This document shows positions 28,293-36,010 of a DNA stretch of 64,000 bases, one piece after another (positions within the stretch are counted from its first letter, which is position 1; each line of letters starts with the position of its first letter). Made by a program: the position numbers and the translations under genes. The stretch is from Streptomyces sp. ICC1 (GTDB lineage: Bacteria; Actinomycetota; Actinomycetes; Streptomycetales; Streptomycetaceae), in assembly GCF_003287935.1 (NCBI RefSeq), contig NZ_CP030287.1, positions 6,847,227 through 6,911,226 on the forward strand. Direction: 5' to 3'. Under the pieces are notes generated by a model. That model made no database searches. It worked only from the letters and a program-made list of their open reading frames with translations, and was not told where the DNA came from.

Positions 28293-28916
28293 TTGATGCC
28301 CTTCCCCAACTTCCTCGACAGCTTCGCCATCAACCTCCTCGGCGCCACACCGCTTGAGGCAAACCCCCGGCACCGGGCCATCCTGGATGCCTACACCGAC
28401 GTCCAGAACCTCGACCGGCGCCTGCTGACCGACATCGCCACCGCGATCGAGGCCGGCAAGGGAACCGCCCAGCAGCTGGAGGCGTGCATCGACGCCCTGG
28501 CCGAGCGCTTCATCGCTGGCTACCAGCTGTCACTTCTCCTGTCCACCGACTGCTGCTGCGCGGAGGACGCAGCCGAGGCCGAGCCCTGCGTGCCCTGCGG
28601 TCTGGAACGGGACGAGGAGTGCTGCCAGGATCCGGAACGGCCGGGCGACCTGCTCGAAGCCTGCCTCGGAGTGTTCGCCCAGCTCGGCGACCCGTATGCC
28701 GTGGCCTCCGCCGACCTCGTCGATGCTCTTCGAGACCTGCCGGGCATCGCCGGGAAGCACTGGCGATACAGCGATCTCACCCAGGCCCGGCTCGCCGAGC
28801 TCCTGGCCCCGCACGGCCTGCGGACCCGCGACATCACCCTGCCGGACGGCCGGCGCCGCAAGTCCTACCAGCTCGACGCCCTCTTCACCTCCATGGGCGT
28901 GTGCACCAGCTGCTGA
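28293..28916 (+). CDS. Hypothetical protein, helical N-terminus with DUF3631-like C-terminus
   Basis: About 206 residues. TTG 28293 (CGAAAGG 9 bases upstream, the same layout as at 36011) or ATG 28296 starts it. Residues 25-75 are two helices ('AYTDVQNLDRRLLTDIATAI', 'LEACIDALAERFIAGYQLSL') resembling the small paralogues downstream. A Cys-rich stretch follows ('DCCCAE', 'CVPCGLERDEECC'), perhaps metal binding. The C-terminal 60 residues ('YSDLTQARLAELLAPHGL', 'GRRRKSYQLDALF') look like the winged-helix end of DUF3631 proteins. It is the first gene of the 28.3-39 kb cluster, and its native promoter is lost at the adapter join. Confidence 0.7.
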   Translation: MMPFPNFLDSFAINLLGATPLEANPRHRAILDAYTDVQNLDRRLLTDIATAIEAGKGTAQQLEACIDALAERFIAGYQLSLLLSTDCCCAEDAAEAEPCVPCGLERDEECCQDPERPGDLLEACLGVFAQLGDPYAVASADLVDALRDLPGIAGKHWRYSDLTQARLAELLAPHGLRTRDITLPDGRRRKSYQLDALFTSMGVCTSC

Positions 28917-29413
28917 ACACCACCACGGCCACCCGCATTCGGACGGCGACCATCGCGGACTGGCCGCTCATCGAGACGTTCCACCGCAGCTGCTCAGCGC
29001 AGGCCCTGTACCGCCGCTGGGGCCGAGCCCAGATCACCCGCCGCGACATCGAGCGGTTGCTGCACCACTCCAGCTGTTGGATCGCTCTGCTTGCCGCCGA
29101 CAAGGTGGTCGCCCTCGGCTCGGCCGGACCCCTCAGCCGACAACCCGGAGTCTTCGACCTCGGCCTGCAAGTCGCCGACGCCTACCAGCGCCGCGGCATC
29201 GGTCTCGCCGTCGCCCGGCACGCCGTCACCCACGCCCGTTCCCAAGGCGCGCACACCCTCTCCGTGTACACCGAGGCGTCGAACCTGCCGATGCTCGGCC
29301 TGGTCCGGCACCTCGGCCACTCCACCGAGATCCGAGAGGGCACGCGCCTCGACGTCCGCGTGCCGCTGTCCGCCACCGACTCGACGGCTTCCCGGCTCAC
29401 TCGAAGGAGGTGA
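28901..29413 (+). CDS. GNAT family N-acetyltransferase
   Basis: About 170 residues with the GNAT fold: 'IRTATIADWPLIETFHRSC' (beta 1/alpha 1), 'GLQVADAYQRRGIGLAVARH' with the acetyl-CoA loop 'QRRGIG', then 'ARSQGAHTLSVYTEASNLPM' and 'LVRHLGHS'. It transfers an acyl group from acyl-CoA to an unknown amine. GTG 28901 overlaps the preceding gene by 16 bases; no clear ribosome-binding site is seen, so translation is probably coupled. The next gene follows within 6 bases. Confidence 0.82.
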   Translation: MHQLLNTTTATRIRTATIADWPLIETFHRSCSAQALYRRWGRAQITRRDIERLLHHSSCWIALLAADKVVALGSAGPLSRQPGVFDLGLQVADAYQRRGIGLAVARHAVTHARSQGAHTLSVYTEASNLPMLGLVRHLGHSTEIREGTRLDVRVPLSATDSTASRLTRRR

Positions 29414-29418
29414 TCTCC

Positions 29419-30105
29419 CTGCCGTCCAACACGCCGCAGGCGAAGGCCCTGACCAACCTTGACCACCGCGTCGAGCTGGCCACCGGTCATACCGTCGACC
29501 TGCTGTGGACCTACCACGACCGCGGCCTGCTCGACGAGCCGCTTGGCCGTCTCGCCGAAGCCCACCGCTCCCTCTCCGATGCCGAGCGAGGCGTCACCTT
29601 CTACCGGGTCCTGCTCCAGCGCCTCGCCTCGGGCGAACTGCCCTTTGATCAAGCTCTCTTCAGCCGCATTGACCGGACCGTCGTCCAGCTCAAGGAGGCC
29701 ACCGCGGTACGTGATGCCCGCCAGGAACAGATGGTCGCCGTGCTGGAGCCGCTGGAGTCCGCCCATACGACGGCCTCCGCGACGACAGGTGCGGACCTGA
29801 TCGCCCACGAGTTCGCCGCGCTCCTCGCCATCAGCCAGGGCGCCAAACTCCATCAGCACCTGCAGACCGGCCGCATGTCCGTCGTGACGGCCTCCGGAGC
29901 ACGGATCGCCCACCCGGTCTTCCAACGGCTCGAAAAGGCCCGACTGGTGGTACGCGACACCTCCCATCCCCTCCACGCCGGACAGCCCGTCTCGCTCACG
30001 GAGATCGGCCGCACGACTGTGACCGGCACCGCCCGTCCTTCGGCTCCGTCCGTGCCCGCGCCCCGTGCGGGGGCCTGGCCGGCGCCTTCGGCCCGGTCCC
30101 GCTGA
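29419..30105 (+). CDS. Helical AVRD-motif protein with winged-helix C-terminus
   Basis: About 228 residues, no named family. I place the start at CTG 29419 because a perfect AAGGAGG (29404-29410) ends 8 bases before it; GTG 29410 is too close to use it. The N-terminal half has the helix pair shared with the genes at 30995 and 31897 ('EAHRSLSDAERGVTFYRV', 'LKEATAVRDARQEQMVAVL'). The C-terminal half ('LLAISQGAKLHQHLQTGRM', 'FQRLEKARLVVRD', 'PVSLTEIGRTTV') has a winged-helix pattern, so DNA binding is possible. It may be a fusion of the two building blocks found separately in this cluster. Confidence 0.65.
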   Translation: MPSNTPQAKALTNLDHRVELATGHTVDLLWTYHDRGLLDEPLGRLAEAHRSLSDAERGVTFYRVLLQRLASGELPFDQALFSRIDRTVVQLKEATAVRDARQEQMVAVLEPLESAHTTASATTGADLIAHEFAALLAISQGAKLHQHLQTGRMSVVTASGARIAHPVFQRLEKARLVVRDTSHPLHAGQPVSLTEIGRTTVTGTARPSAPSVPAPRAGAWPAPSARSR

Positions 30106-30135
30106 CCTGCCCCCCCGCCTCACGAAATGAGTTGA

Positions 30136-30846
30136 ATGCCGCAGTCCGACCGCCGGCCCGACTTCCGCCTCGACGGCTTCGAGCCCGCCAATGACACGGT
30201 GGAGCAGGACTTCGAGGATCACATCGACTCCGAGCACGAGTCCATGACCACACTCGCCTCCCATCACAGCCCCGACGGCCGAGCAAGCTTCTACGTGATC
30301 CACAACGGTGCTGTCACCTGGGGAATCCCCGGCGAACCGCAGCTCATCGCGCTGCGCATCGAACGAGACATAACAGCCAAGTCGTTCAGCTTCGAGCACG
30401 CCACGCTGCCGCTTCCGGCGATGGCCCAGTCCTGGCTCATCAAGCGCGGCTGCCCGGCCGAGGCCATCGCCCTGCCCCCGGGGATGGGCACCCAGCCCGC
30501 CGACGCGGCCACCGTGGCCCTGCAACAGCGGGTCGCGACAGACGGCGACCGCTTCGCCCTGCTCGGCAGCTACACCGGCGACATCTCGACCGGCCCCGAG
30601 GTCACCGTGGTCCTGCGTGCGCTGGACGAGAGGGTGGAGAAGCCCTTCCGGGTCCTGCTGGAGCAAGCCGACCTCGACGCCTACACCCACACGCTGCGCG
30701 AGGGCGCCTTTGAGACCTACGAAGCCGCCGTGGACTGGTTGGAGGACCGCTCCACCCCGCTTCCGCCGGCCGCGCCGTCCACCCGGACCACAAGCCCCAC
30801 CGCCCCGCCGGTCGCTCCGCCGCAGGTCCGCGGCCGGGCCCGTTGA
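30136..30846 (+). CDS. Hypothetical protein
   Basis: A 236-residue acidic protein without signal peptide or membrane segment. The first 150 residues mix strands and helices ('ASFYVIHNGAVTWGIPG', 'ERDITAKSFSFEHATLPLP'), and the last 35 are Pro/Thr-rich and probably disordered. It follows the preceding gene by 30 bases and lacks a strong ribosome-binding site. A hairpin after its stop (30875) may end the first part of the cluster. No family recognised. Confidence 0.65.
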   Translation: MPQSDRRPDFRLDGFEPANDTVEQDFEDHIDSEHESMTTLASHHSPDGRASFYVIHNGAVTWGIPGEPQLIALRIERDITAKSFSFEHATLPLPAMAQSWLIKRGCPAEAIALPPGMGTQPADAATVALQQRVATDGDRFALLGSYTGDISTGPEVTVVLRALDERVEKPFRVLLEQADLDAYTHTLREGAFETYEAAVDWLEDRSTPLPPAAPSTRTTSPTAPPVAPPQVRGRAR

Positions 30847-30874
30847 GGCTGGGCGCGCCGGAACATAGCAGCAC

Positions 30875-30899
30875 ATCCCCGGTCAGCCAAACCGGGGAT
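30875..30899 (+). terminator. Hairpin between two parts of the cluster
   Basis: ATCCCCGGT and its perfect complement ACCGGGGAT enclose a 7-base loop, 28 bases after the preceding stop. It could be a terminator or attenuator before the block starting at 30995. No T-run follows, as is usual in Streptomyces. Confidence 0.55.
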
Positions 30900-30994
30900 T
30901 CTCCGGACCCTAGGAACTGGGCCCACCAAACCACTTCGGGCCACTTCCCACCTTTCGCCTTGTCGCCCCATGACCTCATGGAGAGGAGTCCGCC

Positions 30995-31447
30995 ATGCCC
31001 GACGACCTCGACGACGTGCTGGCCGCCTTCACCCAGCAGATCCAAGCCCGCTTCCAGATGCCACTCCACCAACTGCGCGACGCCGTAGCGGCCGTCCCCG
31101 AGGCGAATCCCGATGCGACGACGGTGGTCCGCTGGTACGGCCACCTCGAAGAGGCCCAAGTACTGCTGTCCCGGGCCGAGGACGACCTGGTGCTCGCCCT
31201 CGACCAGGCGCCCGTCGGGGAGCTCGATGACCCGGTGATGGCCCTCGCCGACCGTGTGAACGCACTGGTCGCCGTACGGGACGGCCGCGCCATGGTCGTC
31301 CGCCACCTCCTCGACGACAACGCCCCGGGCCGGCGTACGCCGGGACCCTGGCGCGGGACCCTCCGCACGGGACCCGCCATCGAGACCACGCCCGTCGCAC
31401 GTACGGCCGCAGCGCCCTCCCTCCCGGTCAGGGGAGGCATGCGATGA
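30995..31447 (+). CDS. Small helical protein, AVRD-motif paralogue
   Basis: A 150-residue protein predicted to be mostly helix. The first helices ('VLAAFTQQIQARF', 'VVRWYGHLEEAQVLLSRAED') are followed by the shared 'DRVNALVAVRDGRAMVVRHL' segment, then a disordered tail. The D/R-x-V/I-x3-(A/V)VAVRD pattern recurs in the proteins at 29419 and 31897 and more loosely at 31444 and 33716. GAGAGGAG precedes ATG 30995. The stop overlaps the next ATG. Function unknown; a coiled-coil or structural role is a guess. Confidence 0.7.
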   Translation: MPDDLDDVLAAFTQQIQARFQMPLHQLRDAVAAVPEANPDATTVVRWYGHLEEAQVLLSRAEDDLVLALDQAPVGELDDPVMALADRVNALVAVRDGRAMVVRHLLDDNAPGRRTPGPWRGTLRTGPAIETTPVARTAAAPSLPVRGGMR

Positions 31448-31896
31448 GCACCTCGACCAAGCCGACGAGCCAGGACGCGTACCTCGAAGAGGTCTTCGGT
31501 GCCCCCCTGGCCCATCTCTATGCCGCCGCGGCATCCGGAACGGCCACGCCAGCCGAGCAGCGCGCGCTCGAACTGCGCTCCTTCCTCGCCCTGGCCGAGG
31601 AACAGGTTGCCCACGTCCGTGACCGCGTGCACCGCTACACCGCGCCCGACGCGGACATGGGCGCACTGTCCGCCTCCGAACTGCGCTTCGACGCGCAGTG
31701 GATGGACGCGGCACTCTCCGCCCGCACCCAGTACGTCAGCGCCCTGGAGCAACTTCTTCGGAGCATGCCCCCGCCAGGCGCGCCTCGGCCGGAGAGCAGG
31801 GTGCGGTTCAACCCGCGCAAGATCACCACCACTGCCGTGCCCGGGGTGCCGCCGCTCGCGGCGGACCCCGCGGTCCACGGTGCGAGAGGCCACTGA
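31444..31896 (+). CDS. Small helical protein, paralogue
   Basis: A 150-residue helical protein starting at an ATGA overlap. 'LRSFLALAEEQVAHVRDRV' and 'QWMDAALSARTQYVSALEQL' occupy the same places as the helix pair of the neighbouring paralogues, with the AVRD core weakened to 'ALSART'. The C-terminus is Pro-rich. The stop is followed directly by the TTG of the next gene. Function unknown. Confidence 0.68.
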   Translation: MSTSTKPTSQDAYLEEVFGAPLAHLYAAAASGTATPAEQRALELRSFLALAEEQVAHVRDRVHRYTAPDADMGALSASELRFDAQWMDAALSARTQYVSALEQLLRSMPPPGAPRPESRVRFNPRKITTTAVPGVPPLAADPAVHGARGH

Positions 31897-32304
31897 TTGC
31901 CCCACGACACCTCCCGGCTGATCGCCGAGCACATCGAAGCCCTCTACGGCCGACCACGAGCCGAACTCGAAGCGCACGCCGACTCCACCAGCCACCCGAA
32001 CATGCTCTCCGCGCTCCTGTCCGCCCACGCCGCAGTCGAGTTCGCCGAACGCGACCTCGACTTCCAGCTCCAGCGCCTGCGGCAGCTAACTCACCCCGAG
32101 CGCGAGACCAGCCGGTTCACCGCCGGCCACATCCACGACTGTGCCCGGCGGATCGGTGAAGCCGTTGCCGTCCGCGACACCCAGGCCCGGCACGTCACCG
32201 CAGTGCTCCAGAGCCTGCACCGCACCCCCGCGCCGGAGACCACACCCGCCGCCCCGGCCACACCACCGGTCCCGGCCGCCATCCCGGCCTCTCGCGCCCG
32301 CTGA
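31897..32304 (+). CDS. Small helical protein, AVRD-motif paralogue
   Basis: A 135-residue protein that starts with TTG directly after the previous TGA. It has 'AHAAVEFAERDLDFQLQRL' and then 'CARRIGEAVAVRDTQARHV', the clearest copy of the paired-helix motif in this cluster, followed by an Ala/Pro tail. The start has no ribosome-binding site of its own and should depend on re-initiation. Function unknown. Confidence 0.7.
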   Translation: MPHDTSRLIAEHIEALYGRPRAELEAHADSTSHPNMLSALLSAHAAVEFAERDLDFQLQRLRQLTHPERETSRFTAGHIHDCARRIGEAVAVRDTQARHVTAVLQSLHRTPAPETTPAAPATPPVPAAIPASRAR

Positions 32305-32337
32305 CCCCCCTTTCACCACGTTCCAGGAGCACCCCCT

Positions 32338-33207
32338 TTGGCTACCACCGGCCTGCCCAAATCCATATCGTCCGACCTGTCCCGAGTCACCCAGAGCCTG
32401 CAGATGCTGGCCCCGCGATGGAACATCTGGGTGCTGCTGACCATGTCCGAGAAGCCGATGCGCTACCGGGAGATCAAGAGCGCCCTGCCCTGGCTCCCCG
32501 ACGGCCAGCTCCACCCCCGGCTCGTCAGGCTCGTCGACTCAGGCCTCCTCGACCGAACCGAGTACGAATCCCAGGACGTCCTGTACGACCTGTCCGCCCG
32601 CGGCCGCGAACTGCTCCCGGTCCTCGGCGTGATCGCCGCCTGGGGCGGCAAGCACCTGGAGAAGGAAATGGTGCTGGATCCGGCGACCGGTCACCGTGTA
32701 TCCAAGGCCGTGCCCCGCGCACAGGACATCGAGGACACGATCGCGCTGATCGGCCCCCGACAGGCGACCCCGATCCTGTGGGCGCTGCGCATCCGCGGCA
32801 CATCCAGCGCCAAGGCCCTGGCCGCCACCGCCATGCCCGACCGGCACCTGACCAACGTCTACGCGCCGCTCAACCGCCTGGCCGAGGACTTCCTCGTCAC
32901 CAAGGACAGCGAGGGCCGCGTCGAACTGACTGCCGCCGGACGGGATCTGGCCCCGGTCTACCAGGCGCTGTCCGCCTGGGCCGCCGGCGCTCCGCTGACC
33001 GAGGCCGCGAATCACCCGGTGTGGGCGCCGAAGCCCGAGGAGCCCCGGGACCGCCAGGCCATGTGGGCCACCACGCAGCCACGTACACCGGCGGTGCCGA
33101 CGACCCAGCCCCGTGCGCAATGGAAGGCGGGCGAACTGTTCTTCTCCCACACCACCACCGTGATCCGCCCTGTCGGCGCGGCGGCGACTGGAGGGCGTAC
33201 CCGATGA
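32338..33207 (+). CDS. Tandem HxlR-like winged-helix protein
   Basis: A 289-residue protein with two winged-helix units. The first ('QMLAPRWNIWVLLTMSEKPM', 'REIKSALPWLPDGQLHPRL', 'LVDSGLLDRTEY') is a good HxlR-type domain. The second ('LIGPRQATPILWALRIRGTS', 'NVYAPLNRLAEDFLV') is a diverged repeat. A flexible tail follows. It is likely to bind DNA and may regulate the cluster or act as a replication or partition-like protein. TTG 32338 has CCAGGAG upstream. The stop overlaps the next ATG. Confidence 0.75.
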   Translation: MATTGLPKSISSDLSRVTQSLQMLAPRWNIWVLLTMSEKPMRYREIKSALPWLPDGQLHPRLVRLVDSGLLDRTEYESQDVLYDLSARGRELLPVLGVIAAWGGKHLEKEMVLDPATGHRVSKAVPRAQDIEDTIALIGPRQATPILWALRIRGTSSAKALAATAMPDRHLTNVYAPLNRLAEDFLVTKDSEGRVELTAAGRDLAPVYQALSAWAAGAPLTEAANHPVWAPKPEEPRDRQAMWATTQPRTPAVPTTQPRAQWKAGELFFSHTTTVIRPVGAAATGGRTR

Positions 33208-33719
33208 GCACCGACACCCACGAGGCCGCCCTGATACCGGCCACGGCCGCACTGTCCCACCCGGGCCTCATCCGGATCATCAGCGAGATCGACGACAACG
33301 GGCCGCTCCACCGGCATCTCCTGAGCCGGACCCTCACTGGTCTCTCCCCCTGGCAGCGGCGCCAGGCCTCCGCAGTCGGGCGCGCGCTGGGCCTGCTGAA
33401 GGCCTCCTCCGACGACGGGATCCCGAGCCTGGACCTCACCCCGGCCGGAGAAGCGCTCGCCGATGTCTACGACACCGCGGCCCGCTGGGCCCGCACCCAC
33501 CACCACCCCAGCGACGTCAGCGACTTCGTCACACGGGTCCAGGCCACGCTCGCCCTGCTCGGCTCGGTCCAGCCCCGTCCCGGGCACGCACCGGAGCTGG
33601 ACTACGAGTCCCTGGACGAGCCCAAGACGGCACTCACCTCGTGGATCCGCGACCACGGGGCGACCTTGGCCACGCAGCTCACCGGTGCCTCCCGCGACGA
33701 GATGGAGCTGGCCGCATGA
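33204..33719 (+). CDS. Winged-helix-like hypothetical protein
   Basis: A 171-residue protein. 'HPGLIRIISEIDDNGPLHRH', 'QASAVGRALGLLKASS' and 'LTPAGEALADVYD' suggest a winged-helix domain related to that of the preceding gene. A helical C-terminal half follows. It starts at an ATGA overlap and ends in another one. Probably a DNA-binding partner; specificity unknown. Confidence 0.65.
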   Translation: MSTDTHEAALIPATAALSHPGLIRIISEIDDNGPLHRHLLSRTLTGLSPWQRRQASAVGRALGLLKASSDDGIPSLDLTPAGEALADVYDTAARWARTHHHPSDVSDFVTRVQATLALLGSVQPRPGHAPELDYESLDEPKTALTSWIRDHGATLATQLTGASRDEMELAA

Positions 33720-34231
33720 GCACCACGCGGTACTCGGGGGCTATCGCCGATCTGGGGACCAGCGAGGTGGCGCGCGTGGTCGGCATGGACCCGAACGTCT
33801 GGGCCTTCGCGGCGATGAAGGAAGCACCCGATCATGTGCAGCACACGGTCATGGCCGTGATGGACACGGCTTTGAGCCTTGACACCGTGCAGCGGCAGCT
33901 CCTGGAGGACGCGGCTCGCGGCGTCGAAGCGCTGAACGCGACCCTCAGCGGCCGTGACATGCGTTGGGGCGGTCACCGCTGGACCGAAGGCCCCCTCGGC
34001 AACGGAGCCGCCCGTATCGAAGCGTTCGCCATCAGGCGCGGCGCCCTGTTCCGTCAGCTCGACACGCTCCTGGCCCTCTACCAGCACGCTGTAGCCGAGC
34101 CGAGCCCCCCGGCCACTGCGTCGAATGCTCTGGGCGTGACCCCCCCCGGCACAGAACCCGCCGAAGCCGCGCGCACCGCGCCGCTGAACCGTTCCTGTCC
34201 TGCTCGCCGCGGCGGGCGTCTTCTTGCGTGA
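33716..34231 (+). CDS. Small helical protein, paralogue
   Basis: A 171-residue helical protein translated from an ATGA overlap. 'QRQLLEDAARGVEALNATL' and 'ARIEAFAIRRGALFRQLDTL' occupy the positions of the helix pair in the other small proteins of this cluster, with 'AFAIRR' at the AVRD site. The C-terminal 40 residues look disordered. The stop overlaps the GTG of the transporter gene (GTGA). Function unknown. Confidence 0.65.
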   Translation: MSTTRYSGAIADLGTSEVARVVGMDPNVWAFAAMKEAPDHVQHTVMAVMDTALSLDTVQRQLLEDAARGVEALNATLSGRDMRWGGHRWTEGPLGNGAARIEAFAIRRGALFRQLDTLLALYQHAVAEPSPPATASNALGVTPPGTEPAEAARTAPLNRSCPARRGGRLLA

Positions 34232-35502
34232 AAGCGACGATGACCGATCTTGTGATCGCCGGCCCACGGCATGCCCTCCTCCCGCAGCTGTCCCTGCTGC
34301 GCCGCATTTACCTCCCGCGTACCGCTGACGCTGGGGCGTTCGCCATGACGACGTACGGCATCCCGCTGATCGTGCTGGCCACCACCCGATCCGCCACCCT
34401 CACCGGCATCGCGTTCGCGCTGGAGTGGATCCCCCGCCTCGCGGCGTTCTCCCTGGCCGGGACGATGGTCGACCGGCACGGAACCAAGCGGGTCTTCCGC
34501 ATCGCCTCCGTGCTGCGCGCCCTGGTAGTCCTCGCCGCTGCCGTCATCCTGCCTACCCAGGCCGGAGGGCCGGGAGAGACGATCACGGTGATGGCGCTCG
34601 CCGCCATCACCGGCGTCGCCACCGAGTTCTCCTACATCGCGGCTGAAACCGCGGGGGCGGCGGCCAGCAAGGACGCGGGGGATCGGGCCCACCGGGTGCA
34701 GTCGGCTCTCCTGGGCATCGACCAGACCGCCACCCTCGCCGGCCCGGCCGCCGCCGGGATCCTCCTGCACTGGGCCGGCGTCACTGGCACCCTGATCACC
34801 ATCGCCGCCTGTTCTCTCCTGGGCGCCGCCCTGGCCCCCTGGCACCGCGAGACCCGCCTCGTCCCCGCCGCCGCGTCCGCGCTCACCGGACTGCGTACGG
34901 GATGGACGACCCTCGTCTCGCTGCCGGCCCTCGCGTGGCTGATCGCCGGCCTCACCGTCTCCAACCTCGCCACCGGCATGCTCCAGGCCGCCGCCCCGAT
35001 CATCGTCGTGCAGCACCTGGGCTACTCCAGCGCCGCCGTCGGCGTCATCTGGTCGGCCGCCGCCGCAGCCTCCCTCGTCACAGTCGCCTGCTGCCGCTAC
35101 GCCATCGACCGCGTCGGCCTCTGGCCCACAGGGGCCGCCAGCGCGGTGGTCGCAGCCCTGGCCGGCCTCGCCGTCTCCCAGGCCGACACGTACCAGCAGC
35201 TCCTGGTCCTGACCGCCGTACTGATGGCTGGCGAAGGCGGCATGACCGTCGTGCTGCGCACCCTGCGCTCCCACCTCATCCCCGAACGGGTCTTCGGCGC
35301 CACCCTCAGCATCACCATCCTGATCATGCTCGCCCCGTTCCCGCTCGCCGGAATCCTCGTCGCCCTTACGCCCGCAGCGGCGCTCGGACACGTCCTGACC
35401 GGCTGCGCAGCCCTCCAGGCCATCGGCCTCCTCGCCGCGTTCTGGCGCCTGCGCCAGGAACCCGCCATGCGCCACCGCGCTCCCGCACACAAGCGGCCCT
35501 GA
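34228..35502 (+). CDS. MFS transporter
   Basis: A 424-residue integral membrane protein with about 12 hydrophobic segments. 'AGTMVDRHGTKRVFRIASV' is the loop 2-3 signature of the major facilitator superfamily. GTG 34228 is preferred over ATG 34240 because it overlaps the upstream stop. It resembles drug or metabolite exporters (MFS_3-like). Within a cluster that has an ATP-grasp ligase and an acetyltransferase it could export a small product, but no substrate can be named. Confidence 0.85.
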   Translation: MKATMTDLVIAGPRHALLPQLSLLRRIYLPRTADAGAFAMTTYGIPLIVLATTRSATLTGIAFALEWIPRLAAFSLAGTMVDRHGTKRVFRIASVLRALVVLAAAVILPTQAGGPGETITVMALAAITGVATEFSYIAAETAGAAASKDAGDRAHRVQSALLGIDQTATLAGPAAAGILLHWAGVTGTLITIAACSLLGAALAPWHRETRLVPAAASALTGLRTGWTTLVSLPALAWLIAGLTVSNLATGMLQAAAPIIVVQHLGYSSAAVGVIWSAAAAASLVTVACCRYAIDRVGLWPTGAASAVVAALAGLAVSQADTYQQLLVLTAVLMAGEGGMTVVLRTLRSHLIPERVFGATLSITILIMLAPFPLAGILVALTPAAALGHVLTGCAALQAIGLLAAFWRLRQEPAMRHRAPAHKRP

Positions 35503-35537
35503 CCTCCCCATCCCCGCTCACCCGACCAGGGAGACCC

Positions 35538-35954
35538 ATGCCCCCGCACCCCTCGGCCAGCTCCTCACTCCACGCGGACCAAGCAGCCGCAGCAGGAAGC
35601 CTCGTACGCCTGCTCACCGACCGCTTCGACACCCTGCCCACCGCCGACACCACCGCCCTGGCACAGACCCTGCTGGCCCAAGACGGCCTCGTCACCGACA
35701 TCCAGCACCTGCTCCGCGCCATATCCCACTGGTCGGGCACCACCGGCCCCGCCCTCTACGAGGGACCGCTCCCCTTCGAAGTCCAAGACGCCCTCGGACA
35801 GGCAGCAGACCAGCTGGCACCGCTGTCGGCCCTGGCCAAGGAGACGACGTTCCCCCGGTCGCCGTCCCGCAGGCAGCCACTGTCCACGACCGCGGCCCCC
35901 GTGCCCCGGAACCCGTCTGTGGTCCCAGCAGAGGGTGCCGCCCGCCGTTGCTGA
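35538..35954 (+). CDS. Small hypothetical helical protein
   Basis: A 138-residue protein; ATG 35538 follows a GGGAG. Helical segments 'LVTDIQHLLRAISHW' and 'EVQDALGQAADQLAPLSAL' loosely match the paired-helix paralogues upstream. The last 35 residues are disordered. It lies between the transporter and the ATP-grasp gene. Function unknown. Confidence 0.6.
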   Translation: MPPHPSASSSLHADQAAAAGSLVRLLTDRFDTLPTADTTALAQTLLAQDGLVTDIQHLLRAISHWSGTTGPALYEGPLPFEVQDALGQAADQLAPLSALAKETTFPRSPSRRQPLSTTAAPVPRNPSVVPAEGAARRC

Positions 35955-36010
35955 ACCCGTCCCGTACTCGCGAGCCACGCCCCCCGTCCGACCCGAAAGG
36001 CACTTCACCC

